From Botryllus schlosseri (lineage: Eukaryota; Chordata; Ascidiacea; Stolidobranchia; Styelidae), in the NCBI GenBank assembly GCA_000444245.1, contig ATSW01009769.1:1-33135 (forward strand): a stretch of 33,135 nucleotides of DNA. The letters are read 5' to 3'. Positions 9,505 through 19,055 of this stretch are shown here, in pieces; the stretch's first letter is position 1; every line of letters begins with the position of its first letter. The notes under the pieces are model-generated. The model was not told where the DNA came from. It saw only the letters and a program-made list of their open reading frames with translations, and searched no databases. The position numbers were made by a program, and so were the translations under genes.

Positions 9505-11602
9505 CAGTGTTTCTCAACCCCGAGTCCGCGGACTCAAATGAGTCCGTGGAAGGACATGGATGAGTCCGCGAGCACAGGGATTTTCGGTAAATTAATCGAC
9601 ACACACGTTGACAAATTGTCAACCTGGAATTTCCTCATGTTTTTCAGCGGAAGTCTCATTTTGAATGTGTTATATTNGATGATTTTATATTGATAAAACC
9701 TTACCAAACGATCATAGATCTTAATTTGGAGGTCCACGGACAATCGGACATAGTTTTAGCTTGANCATGTCGAAAATCCNNNAAANNTATCGAAATTTAC
9801 AGTTTTTTNTTCAATTTCCGATATGATTTCGGAANATGTAATTGACGGACCTACGGGGCTCGTTCACTTTCGNACCAAAGTCATCACAGCCTTACGGAGA
9901 AAATAGCTTTTTGGTCCGAAAGTGCATGAGCCCCGTACCGGTCCGGGTTCGTCAAATTCAGATTTGAGACTTGGGCTTCAACCTTGATGGGTGATTCGCA
10001 AAAACAACTCTTGAACTGTTAGTCACCTCAATAGCTTTCATATAAAATGCAAAGATACCCAAATACGTGACTAGCGGTACTGAGCTTGAATAGTGCTTTC
10101 AGAACTACATTCATTGTAGTAGAATTTATTACCTCGAAGACTTTTCGCGTTCCCCTTATCAAGAGATATACAATAAGAAGGAGAAAGAGTTTGTCTACAA
10201 TCGTTAAGTATGCCATAAATATATACCGCTAATTGTCTGTGTAACGTCTTCCGTGTATTGTATAATTTTATTTTATCTCGTCCCTTTATTAGACTACCGG
10301 TACAGCTGACTTGGGCCAGCTCGCGTTCCTTTGTATTATTATATTGTTACGTCATATTTTGCCAATTTGATATTCGTTAGAACCTATTTCTGTATGCTTC
10401 TTACTGTGCCGTTAACTCTTGATGAGGGTCATACGAAATGCCTTCAAGTTAATAAATTATAATACAATGAATCTAGTTGGAAAGCAATATCAGAGATACG
10501 TCAATAAGCGATGTTTCGCCACGTATATTTCAAACGCAAGAACAACGAAACATAAAGCTCTACAACAAATTGTTCACAATTCCAAGCAATATTCGTTCTG
10601 AAATGTTCTGCGTTTCGGGCAATCCAGTTGGTTGCAAGTGTCACAGGCAAGACGGGTATGCTTTGCACATCTGTAGCATCTTCCTGGCTTGATACCAAAT
10701 ATGTCAGGTATGCCTATAAACCCTTATTATCGCCAACTGGAATTTTTCAAAATGCCCTAGATTTATGCCCGAGGTAGCCCATTGGTAAAATTGTCATAAC
10801 CAATTCTATCCTGGTTATAAATGTACAATTTTGGTCGGATTGACTTGAATTTGGTACGCTTGGATGCGGAATTTGACGCTGAGTATTCACATACCGAAAA
10901 TGCCAGGTATAAACCCCTATGACAGCTCTTCATACACACGTATGCACGCGTTTTCGGCGCGATATACGCTGAGTGTTATTGTATTTATTGCGACTTATGG
11001 TCCACTTGTAGACGTTATTTGGATATTGATAAATCGTAGGGACATGTGCTCATCACAGAAACAATCTATAGTTGTCTATAATCAATAGAACTCGAAAAAT
11101 GGACTACATTACTGAGCATGAACAGTTGTTTGCATTGCAAAGCCGTCAGATATGGAATGACAACTTTAAAAAGGCTTCTTTGACTCAATTTTGGACAAAT
11201 GTGCAGTCGATGGAGCATAGTCTTTGAGATCTTTGTTAGCAAGCTGCAACAGCTCTTTTGCCATTTCCAACCACATACCTGTGTAAATCTGACTTTTCAA
11301 CCCTGACGATGATCAAAAGAAGTATCGCAATGGACTTCAACCGGTAGATGACATCAGATGTAGGCCTACATTGACAACCATAATTCCGGAATTCGATAAA
11401 CTTGTCAAGCAAGTTCAAGGACAAGGCTCTAATTAAGTGTGTGTTGAGTGAAAAACAGTGCTCGATTTTTTCGTTGATACCGTATTAAACTCTCTTGGAT
11501 AGAAATCAAAAAACCGAATTTTCGTTAATATATAGCTTGAGTCCGCGGATATGTAGGCGAGCTTGAGAATAGTCCGCGGGCCAAAAAGGTTGAGAACCAC
11601 TG
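9505..11602 (+). mobile_element. hAT of 2098 bp inserted in the 4634 element
   Basis: Perfect 8-bp target duplication ATCTAGGA at 9497-9504 and 11603-11610. Left end CAGTGTTTCTCAACCCCGAG followed by TCCGCGGACTC; right end GTCCGCGGGCC...GGTTGAGAACCACTG. It is related to the element at 23999-25184 by ends and by the GTCCGCG blocks. Inside are scattered N bases (9677-9872) and an imperfect hairpin at 9844-9957. Length would allow a decayed autonomous element, but no long open frame or recognisable transposase motif is seen. Confidence 0.88.
9844..9957. repeat. imperfect inverted repeat (hairpin) inside the 9505 hAT
   Basis: The left arm (9844-9880, core TACGGGGCTCGTTCACTTTC) pairs with the right arm (9907-9957, core GAAAGTGCATGAGCCCCGTA) across a loop of about 26 bases. 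The core of about 26 bp has one or two mismatches plus one N. The outer arms continue as GACGGACC against GGTCCGGGTTCGTC. This may be the remains of a small foldback element. Confidence 0.6.
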
Positions 11603-11799
11603 ATCTAGGATATAATTTTTGGTCCCCCTTCGAGCTTGGACCCCACAAATTGGGGTGTTTGAGGTGCGGCAGTTAAGACCCGGTCTACCAATCAAACACC
11701 CACCTGGCATATACAGATTGCATACAATGCAAAGTGTGCTACGATTAGGCATGCGTCAGAAATACAGATAACATCGAAGAGTCGAAGGTTTATCTAGGC

Positions 11800-11965
11800 T
11801 AGGGGTGAGCAAACTACGCCCCGCGGCCCGCAACACCGTTTTGTGCGGCCTGTGAAATGCTGAAGAAACGTATTAAAAATATTGATCAAATACTGCTAAA
11901 TATCCAATTACTGCAGGGACGCGATTAAACTTTTCCTCATTATACTTCACTACGACAATTATAGG
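11800..11965 (+). mobile_element. left-end fragment of the CAGGGGTGGGCAAAC hAT family
   Basis: It starts TAGGGGTGAGCAAACTACG and follows the left 170 bp of the 12328 element (GCAACACCGTTTTGTGCGGCC, TTAAAAATATTGAT, GATTAAACTTTTC, TATACTTCACTACGA). Similarity fades near 11965, and no right end or target duplication was found before the intact copy begins 360 bp later. Same orientation as 12328-13178. A short (TTTTA)n run follows at 11996-12012. Confidence 0.65.
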
Positions 11966-12327
11966 TTACATTCTTACTACAGCTTATATATGTTATTTTA
12001 TTTTATTTTATTGCTGGCGCGATAGTCCAACCTCAAGGTCCACGTATTTTAGAAGGTTTCAGCTGCTTTAAACACCACAGAACATCAAAACGGGAATGAG
12101 TTTCGGGTCACGAGGGTAATTTTACATTGGCCGCTACAGCAAGTTTATTACTTTTAGTTCTGTACTAGGAAACAACGATGCGCGCACGTGTTACGTAGAT
12201 TCGTTCTCTATATCTGAAGAAGTGGTTATATTTCTAAAATCTATATATTTTAGTGACAAACTTTCAAATCTAAACAACCCTGAAGCGTACTGGCCGGTGT
12301 GAACGTGCCAATGTTATACCGCTAGAT

Positions 12328-13178
12328 CAGGGGTGGGCAAACTACGGCCCGCGGGCCGCATGCGGCCCGCAACACCGTTCTGTGCGGCCCGCGTCTAAAG
12401 AAACTTGTTAAAAATATTGATAAAATACCTACTAAAAATCGAATTAATGCAGGTACTTGATTAAACTTTTCTTAGTATATTTCACCATGATAATTCTATT
12501 CAGTGAGTCTCTCAACCTGGGGGACGCGTGCCCCTTGGGATCATGAAAGCATCTAAAGGGGATCGCGGAGCTACTGTAAATTTTTTCGCGCTTCGCGCGA
12601 TTTACTTCCAATTCATATTTATTGGTCTGTCTCAATTTCATATTTAAAAATCTCTCATCAATATTCGTAACCTCCCATGCCACCAAACTATCCGTTAGGC
12701 TTGCTACAGCGTCCTGGTTGCGTTTTGCATATGACGATAAGGGGGCGCGAAATCTACACATGTAGTAGAAGCGTGTTTGAAGCTAACATGGTTATGATGC
12801 TGTCAGCATATTGTGTCCTGGAACTGAACCCAAAGCGGAATTAGTAAATCTATGAACTGATCACTGCTCATAGATTTAAATTTCAATCCTGTTCTAAGAA
12901 TCGGGACAACAGGCTTTCATCTCTATAGTTTTGACAAATTGGTTATTGAGGTCGACAAGCCTATGAAATCTCGCCATTTCTGGCGCGTGTACGATATCAT
13001 CATAGCAATGTTTGGTTTGTTTCAAATAAAAATTAAAATCACCTCCATGTCCTCACGATATAATCAAATACCAGCCAAATTGCATTTTGGTTTATGATCC
13101 CAATTTTATATAGTGCGGCCCGCGAATGGATTCAGATGTTGAATGCGGCCCGCGAGCTCAAAAGTTTGCCCACCCCTG
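12328..13178 (+). mobile_element. hAT, 851 bp, CAGGGGTGGGCAAAC ends, with a nested element
   Basis: Perfect 8-bp target duplication CGCTAGAT at 12320-12327 and 13179-13186. The ends are CAGGGGTGGGCAAACTACGG and AAAGTTTGCCCACCCCTG, followed inward by repeated GCGGCCCGC blocks. This pattern of ends is widespread among animal non-autonomous hATs. Positions 12501 to about 12802 are a second hAT. Subtracting that leaves about 550 bp. No coding sequence. Confidence 0.92.
12501..12802 (+). mobile_element. small hAT nested in 12328-13178, related to 8794-9100
   Basis: Starts CAGTGAGTCTCTCAACCTGG and keeps the landmarks of the 8794 copy: ATGAAAGCATCTAAAGGGG, TTTTTTCGCGCTTCGCGCGA, TCCTTA-less CAAACTATCCGTTAGG, GGGGGCGCGAAAT and GCGTGTTTGA. 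The right terminus (near GATGCTG, 12802) is decayed, and no target duplication can be read. The length (about 302) matches the 307 bp of the other copy. Confidence 0.65.
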
Positions 13179-13186
13179 CGCTAGAT

Positions 13187-14150
13187 GGTGTACAAGTACA
13201 TTAACAAATTTACAAAATCACCATCCTTCAAGTGTCATATTTTCAAATCGATTAAAACATTTCAAGTGTGTGCAAATTGCTAATTTATATGTTCCATACC
13301 ATTCATTTCAAATAGCATATCTCCATCCTCATTGTTGGACATGTTAAATGACATCTAGCAACCCATTTCACGAAGAAGACGTCGACGCGAACACAATTAA
13401 TTACGGTTCTATAACAGCTGTTTGACCAGAATATTAAAATATGTTTGAGCGGATCATCACACTCTGATGATTAGGCCGAGAATCTCATGGGAAACACACG
13501 TATCGCATCACAATGTTCACCACGCAGGCTCTAAGACAGATACTGTGTCGTAAAGATAAATAACGGGCTATGCGAATAATATTATCTCTCGACACCACCA
13601 CCACCCAGCGGAGGTATCGTTTTGTACAGGATGTATTGTTTCGCGCAGAGAGCTTACGCCACTACGGTTGTTGTGTGCATTTCAAATGAGGCTTGCACTC
13701 GTCTGGAGAACTCACAATGTAACCTTGGCGTTCTGCGGCGAGAAGAAAATCGGTGAAAATAGATTAGGATAGCTTTACAAATAACTCTCGGCATTTAGCA
13801 CTCTCCACGTCGATTGTAGCCGTGTCAAAATATTCTTGGGGTTAAGATTGATCGTGTTTCGACATTGGCATACCAGCAGTGACGCTATTCATTTCTCATC
13901 GGTCGTATCATGATAGGTATTTAACTGGTATGGTCACGAAAGGGTTAGGCTCGAAGTCATGGTACCGACATACTCCATTTTTTAAAATTGAACTCCATCC
14001 ATATAAATAATAATCTACCCAGTATGTTTGCAGAGTACAAACAATGAACTATCCATTGCTTTCGAAAAAGTACGACCTTCTTCCTTTTCAGCGCCTTCAA
14101 ATCTACCATACGCCACGTCTCAGTAACTGACTAGAAATTAACCCATTTAT
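13187..14150. other. stretch of about 960 bp without a clear gene
   Basis: Mostly AT-rich and unique. A small open frame lies at 13348-13425 (listed separately). A CAC repeat of about 12 bases occurs near 13589-13600. No transposon ends with target duplications were seen. Confidence 0.3.
13348..13425 (+). CDS. candidate tiny coding segment with its own start codon
   Basis: ATG at 13348 opens 25 codons to TGA at 13423-13425. The peptide begins MTSSNPFHEEDVDANT and ends GSITAV. An NPF motif followed by an acidic run, with few hydrophobic residues, looks like the N-terminus of a trafficking or membrane protein, in which NPF binds EH domains. Possible exits to an intron are TACG/GTTCTA or GCT/GTTTGA, both weak. 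No downstream exon was found. It may equally be chance. Confidence 0.15.
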   Translation: MTSSNPFHEEDVDANTINYGSITAV

Positions 14151-14732
14151 CAGTAGTGGTGAACAGAGGTTGTCTAAGGATTCAGCCTTGCCACTCAAGT
14201 AGAAGTAGAAGTACATCCGCCAATGTCTACTCAATTACAAATAGAAGCAGCAATTTCGAAGACATATTAAAACTACTTCCAGTTAAAGTAGACAATGAAG
14301 TTCTGAACAGTACCCAAGTAAAATAGTCTCAAAAAGCAGATTACACCGTTGGTTCGCATACTTTTAGTAGTTATCGGAAGTGGCCACCTTCAAAATTGCA
14401 GGGCGCGTCTTCGCGACTGACGCAAAATGGCCAATGACACTACAAATAGGAGCGATTCCCGAAAATACAATCAGTTACCGTGACACAGGGACTAATTCGC
14501 CCAGTCATCATGGCAATTTCACTCATAAAGTGACGCAAGCATATTCCTAAATTGCTTTGTACTCTACACAAAATAGAGAGTGTAAAAAGGAAGAAGGTTT
14601 GCTCGAAAATCGGGATATAGTGGAAGTAGACGAAAATCAAATCACTTAAGTATTGCAAGTAGGAAAACATACTTAAGTAACCGGAAAAAAGTACAAGTGC
14701 TACGTTATACTGACAACCTCTGGCGGTGAATG
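14151..14732. mobile_element. probable non-autonomous DNA transposon with AAGTAnAAGTA subterminal repeats
   Basis: The two ends share an exact 11-bp inverted repeat: CAGAGGTTGTC near 14165-14175 and GACAACCTCTG near 14712-14722. Next to the left end is CTCAAGTAGAAGTAGAAGTA; next to the right end are ACTTAAGTA and AAAGTACAAGTGC. Known hAT-like elements with ends of CAGTGGTGG and repeated AAGTAAAAGTA have this layout. Exact termini and the target duplication could not be read, so the limits are approximate. Confidence 0.45.
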
Positions 14733-15337
14733 AGAAATTGGTGTAGCCGTGAATCACGTGTTGGGAATACCAGTGTCTTGACGCATAAAGCCCGGGTAAG
14801 GAGGGCTTCCTTGTTTTCGGGGTATATCAGCAGTAATCGCCAGAGTCCGTAGCAATGCCCACCCGCTGTGAATATATTTTAGGCGCACGATCGCTGAACA
14901 ATAGGATGCTCTCTAGAAGACCGCGCTGTCAAGGGTTCAATGGTATCAAATATGCCACAAGGTTTATCATCTAACATGATCGATATGCAGTTAGGCGTAA
15001 TCTGCTGAGTCCATTGGTTCGCCACGATTATGATGGAGAATTCAGATTGTTTCGTACGTCACAGTCACATGGATAGCCAACGAGTTCATATTCCGGAGTC
15101 ATTTCTCAATCCGACTATAGATAACTAACCTGCGTAGGTTAGTCATCTATAATCCGACAACCATCTCACCTACAGCTCATGCACATTGCACAGTTTCACA
15201 CTGGTAACTAGTGGCACTGTGAATTGACGCAATAAATGTGCGGTATTCCCCGTCAGCGTCACGTCAACAGCCACAGCGTGTTCATTGTTTGTTGCTAATT
15301 GGCGATAGGCCAAGTAACTAGTTCGGTGATTGATCAG
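14733..15337. other. stretch without a clear gene; contains one short palindrome
   Basis: Unique sequence with mixed base composition. No coding sequence is supported. It contains the 35-bp palindrome flanked by 8-bp direct repeats at 15108-15158 (listed separately). Confidence 0.3.
15108..15158. repeat. 35-bp palindrome flanked by perfect 8-bp direct repeats
   Basis: AATCCGAC occurs at 15108-15115 and again at 15151-15158. Between them, TATAGATAACTAACCT, a GCGT loop, and AGGTTAGTCATCTATA form a stem of 16 bp with one mismatch (the last base of the stem is shared with the right repeat). An 8-bp duplication around a pure inverted repeat is what a transposon reduced to its two termini would leave. 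Confidence 0.7.
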
Positions 15338-15468
15338 GCGTTCAGGCGCCACATTCGATCATCCGCAAGCCCTCGGCGAATCGCAAACCCATCATTCGCG
15401 TCCCACGAGATGACAACCAAACAGTTGCCGGCGTGCGTATTCGCCGAACTGAAATGACGCTGCTATGA
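15338..15468 (+). CDS. candidate terminal coding exon, basic protein C-terminus
   Basis: After an acceptor-like GATTGATCAG (AG at 15336-15337), the frame runs 42 codons to TGA at 15466-15468, immediately followed by a second in-frame TAA. The reading includes APHSIIRKPSANRKPIIRVP and ends RRTEMTLL. GC content rises here and codon choice looks even. A longer minus-strand open frame (15710-15342) covers the same bases and cannot be excluded as the real one. There is no recognisable domain and no partner exon was identified. Confidence 0.22.
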
Positions 15469-16384
15469 TAAACGTGCCAGCTGTCGGGATATTCCAGGAT
15501 TAGGAATACACGACGTGATCGGACAGCATATACCCACCGATCAGTGGTGTTACTATAGCATGATGTTAAGCGTACGAATCTCACTTGTACACATAAAGAT
15601 GTAGTCCGCATATTGTCCGTCAGTATGCGGAAAGCTTCATGGATTAGCTTCCATCCTAAAGAGAGCAGATAAAGGATACGTTTTTTGTGGAATACACACG
15701 CATTTCGCAATAGAATTCTTCACAAACGGGTGTCAGTAAAAGTATGATTACAGCGCACAATCGCAATGCCTGAATGTCTTCGAATACCATTTTCGTGTAA
15801 AATATCGGAAGCTAGACTGCGACATGTCTCAGAACTCTAGGGACAGAATAATACGAGATAAAAGACCGTGTTCTTCTTTTTTGATACTCCGGTTATCCGC
15901 TTAGGTTTGATATAGAGGCTTTTAAAGCATCTGTGTTCCACCCACCCGGTAACCGATTCAATTAACGTTTAATCTCGTCAGGTCGGGGAATCTATTTGTC
16001 TGGGGTTTGATTCGATCCATCACCATTAGCAGTTCAGCACCCTGCGATTAGACGTCAGGAATTTCAATGCCCGTTTAAACCACCTTTCGAATGGGTGGAT
16101 TCCCTACGACTCATAACACGAGGCGTTGATTTGATTGAAACTTCACACAGTTATCTCAAACGCAATATAGCGGGCTTAAAATCAATGTTTGAGTTGAGTA
16201 AATTCTAAGATATTTAGTCTCACATGATTATAAGGTCAACAACTGCCCATGGCTGGTCACGATGAAAGAATCAAGATGAAAAGACTTTATATTTAAATAC
16301 GCCACCCTCGAGTAACAATATACACATTACAACAAAGTCGTTTCCCCGTGTCGTCGTACGTCGAACTGGAACTCGCGTAGTTTA
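15469..16384. other. stretch without a recognisable gene
   Basis: Apart from the opposite-strand open frame extending to 15710, nothing coding or repetitive could be supported. The sequence is unique with ordinary composition. Confidence 0.3.
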
Positions 16385-16394
16385 TAGGGATGGT

Positions 16395-17133
16395 GCGAAC
16401 CTCTGAAACGTCCAGGTTCGCGTGTACGCGAACGTGTACCTCATGACGTCACGTGACGTCATATTGCTAATTCTAACCCTACATTTCAGTGAAGTGATAG
16501 CGCATAATAACGTACACGATACCCAGCGACAACTCGGGCCACATAATGCCACAATGCTGAAGTACATATTGACGTTTTAAACGTCGCCAAATGTATCAAC
16601 TGGGGCAATCAAATGATAATTTAATCCCATAAAATCGATGTCTTTCGTGGCTTTGCCAACAATTTCGACGAGGACTGCAAGGGGATATAAACTTACGTCG
16701 GCAACCTCCGGCACGCGTGCCATTTGTGCGCCTGCTAGGTTTTTACATGAGACAACGATATCAATTTTATTGATTGATTGAATAAGCATCATTCGCTGAC
16801 AACCTACATGTAGTGTATTTCGCTCTTGATATTGTGTGATTGCGGGTCAAGCTCACAGCAGAGAGTCACCTAATATTCACGAACGTAAAGCTGGATATTT
16901 CGAGCAAACTTTTTTAACAAAGCAAGAAAAAAATTTGAGATTGTCAAGTTGCAAACTCGTTTAGTGTTTATTTTTTATGTTACCAGCGCCATGCATAGAA
17001 TGGCCTGCAGTTGAAATGCAATATATTTCAACCAAATATGTTACAATGCAGTGAAAATTATAATATATGAAATTGGTTCACGGTGTAGAACCTTCCAAGG
17101 TTCGTTTGTGAACGTGAACCTCTAAATTCGGAG
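16395..17133. repeat. pair of diverged direct repeats, possibly the edges of a decayed element
   Basis: A block at about 16396-16442 (GCGAACCTCTG...GGTTCGCGTG...GAACGTGTACCTC) resembles one at about 17090-17128 (GAACCTTCC...GGTTCGTTTG...GAACGTGAACCTC) in the same orientation. The left block opens with TAGGGATGGTGCGAACC, which looks like a transposon end, but no matching right terminus or target duplication was found. Confidence 0.3.
16443..16462. promoter_or_regulatory. perfect 20-bp palindrome: two CRE-type sites around an E-box
   Basis: ATGACGTCACGTGACGTCAT is its own reverse complement. It contains TGACGTCA twice, the binding site of CREB/ATF bZIP proteins, overlapping a central CACGTG E-box. 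A further near-palindrome (TTCGCGTGTACGCGAA) lies just upstream near 16417-16432. No adjacent gene was identified, so regulatory use is unproven, and it may belong to the end of a decayed element. Confidence 0.4.
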
Positions 17134-17668
17134 TTGTACTCGATAGCGTTTCTACTCGTCCACTCCCGTGCACTTTAATAAGCTATTGCCTGGGTAGAAG
17201 CAGTATTGCAAGATATTCTGATGTATATCTGCTGTCCCCTGATCACTTAATGCCCTAAGTAAACATAGCGGGACATATGTCTCCATTTTATGGCGTGTAA
17301 CGTCAAAAATATGGTAGATCTTGGCTTCTATCAAAAGTATTTTCAAAAAGTAAATATGTACAGGATTAGACATGTACTAACAGAAAGTGAATGAAATCTA
17401 CGTGATTTGGAAAATTCTTCCATAGGAAACAGATCGACTTGACCAACATCGCTCCGAAGACACTATTCCACAATATCGCCAGAAGAATGACTGGGTGCAG
17501 CCGTCTATTGTGTGTAGAGGTAAAAGTTTAAATTTTATATACATCTTGTCCAGAAAGCAATGTCTTAGAGCAGAGATCGGTATCAAAGCAGTCTATGTTG
17601 TCGGAGATAAATATACACATATCCTCCCGGTTATACTGATATTATCTCGCTTATGTTTGCTATATACC
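17134..17668. other. stretch without a recognisable gene
   Basis: AT-rich unique sequence between the repeat pair and the 17669 transposon. Only short open frames without protein-like composition are present. Confidence 0.3.
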
Positions 17669-18940
17669 CAGGGCCGTAACAGCACTTCGTCAGCCCCCCC
17701 CCAAACGTTGGTCTTGGGCCCCCTATAGGGTGATAAAGCGAACTTCTGGGGGGCTTAGCCCCCACACCCCCCTTTGGCTATCCGCTCTTTGCCGCTACTT
17801 GCCACCTATATGGTGGCCGTTTAATGAAGCAGCTATTTTCGCTTAGACGCGCTAAGCGCGAAAAATTCAAATATTCATGATTGAATTGGGCAATTTGATC
17901 CGAAAGTGCATATATATACATTGCTATCAATTTTTATCCTCTGCTAACGTAATCAGATTTACCGGTAATAGAGCTGTGTGAGGTGTGTTTGAAAAGGTAG
18001 GACCCCTCAATAATATTTAAACATCTTCGGTCACATACCCGTTGGCAGGAACGAAACAGCATTTCGTCAGCAAAAAAAAATGGAACTTTGGCTCCCATAG
18101 GGAGATAAGCCGACCCCCAATCACGTTGTTCGCTTTTGTCACGAAATTAGTTGTACAGTTTAGTGATCCAGCCCAAAGCGCGAAAATTTTCGATAATGCA
18201 TGATAAAATCGGTCAATAAGATCGGGAATTGCGTATATATTGCTATTAATTTCTTGTCCTCTCTGCTCACGTTATCAGATTTACCGGAAACTGCAGGGCT
18301 CGTAAATAAAAATTAAACATCTTCGGGCGGGCGGACCCGTTGGTATGACTTCGTTACATGATGTTATTTCATGACCTCCTGTCTGCTATATCAAAAAATA
18401 TAGAATCGCCCAAACATACTAAACTAAAAGACGCACACGATTTCAAATTGGTATTTCTTCACTGGCATATAATTTTTCCTTGCGGGATGGTATTTGTCTT
18501 CTGAGGTTCAGATTGCCAAGACAGGAACATTTGGTGCCAGTCATTTAGGTGCCTATGGACAATTAAACCTATATGTATTTTGTATATATGACGAAGTTTT
18601 CGGACAGCGTAAGGGCAGTCCTTCTCGGCCAAAGTTTTCGCGCTGCCGATCGTTCTGGCACATTTATTGGAGTCGCATGTGATATGTCGTAAATCGTTAT
18701 ATGTCTTGGTGCGTCGTGGCGCGGTAATGGTCAACGCCGATATGTCCATTTCTATAAATCTTGTGGGTTTTTCCTGGGGCAACTTGAAATCGCGCGCAGC
18801 GCGAAAAAAATTTGAAAAAGTTGCAAAAATTTTCAAAAAATACTCTATAATTTATGCTTATTCACGAAATAATTTTGGGCCCCCTTCGAGCTCGGCCCCC
18901 CCCCGATTGGGGGGTTTGGGGTGCGGCAGTTACGGTCCTG
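17669..18940 (+). mobile_element. non-autonomous hAT, 1272 bp, best copy of the CAGGGCCGTAAC family
   Basis: Perfect 8-bp target duplication TATATACC at 17661-17668 and 18941-18948. Left end CAGGGCCGTAACAGCACTTC; right end GTGCGGCAGTTACGGTCCTG. After the left end come GGTCTTGGGCCCCC and a G-run/C-run hairpin (CTGGGGGGCTTAGCCCCCA at about 17747), then an ACGCGCTAAGCGCGAAAAATT block. The first 340 bp are repeated in diverged form at about 18040-18340, giving an internal tandem duplication. The right half has a block near 18700-18760 also kept in the 31349 copy. Open frames in it are short and not transposase-like. Confidence 0.92.
18040..18345 (+). repeat. second unit of a tandem duplication inside the 17669 hAT
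   Basis: The run GAAACAGCATTTCGTCAG near 18053 matches CGTAACAGCACTTCGTCAG at 17675. GGCTCCCATAGGGAGATAAG matches GGGCCCCCTATAGGGTGATAA. AAAGCGCGAAAATTTTCGA matches TAAGCGCGAAAAATTCAAA. ATTGCTATTAATTTCTTGTCC and CAGATTTACCGG match ATTGCTATCAATTTTTATCC and CAGATTTACCGG in unit 1. A third unit may begin near 18337 (CCCGTTGGTATGACTTCGTT). Confidence 0.7.
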
Positions 18941-18947
18941 TATATAC

Positions 18948-19055
18948 CAGGTACGGCCAATATACGGCCCGCGCAGGGATTCTGAGCGACCCGCTGATAG
19001 TTTCCGACATACATGATATTGTGACCCGCGGGTCTGCGAGCAAATATTTTCGGCC
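18948..19055 (+). mobile_element. left-end fragment of another hAT
   Basis: CAGGTACGGCCAATATACGG is followed by CCCGCGCAGGGATTCTGAGC and then GACCCGCGGGTCTGCG, the usual block order of a hAT left end. No matching right end or target duplication was found downstream. Its first base is the last base of the target duplication of the 17669 element, so that element appears to have inserted at the tip of this one. Confidence 0.45.

Larger units (their letters stand above)
4634..11683 (+). mobile_element. old hAT element (CAGGGCCGTAAC-end family), split by three nested hAT insertions
   Basis: The left end (CCGGGCCGAAA at 4634) and right end (GCGGCAGTTAAGACCCGG, ending 11683) match the ends of the better copies at 17669-18940 and 31349-31845. 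Flanking 8-mers are TATATCAA (4626-4633) and TCTACCAA (11684-11691), 6 of 8 identical, fitting an old target duplication. Host pieces are 4634-5103, 5864-6057, 9390-9504 and 11611-11683, about 850 bp in all. Pieces align in order with the 17669 copy: for example GTCCCCGTTG near 4880 with GACCCGTTGG near 18334, a block near 5000 with one near 18430, TTCCTATGGACAAT near 5872 with TGCCTATGGACAAT near 18552, and GTCCCCCTTCGAGC near 11622 with GCCCCCTTCGAGC near 18880. Non-autonomous; no transposase is visible. Confidence 0.8.

Noticed and set aside
15342-15710. 122-codon minus-strand open frame
   Set aside because: Not called because no splice sites or motif support it and the plus-strand reading at 15338-15468 looks more protein-like; it cannot be fully excluded.
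16000-16035. GGTTTGATTCGATCC, resembling a tRNA B box
   Set aside because: No matching A box, acceptor stem or cloverleaf could be built around it.
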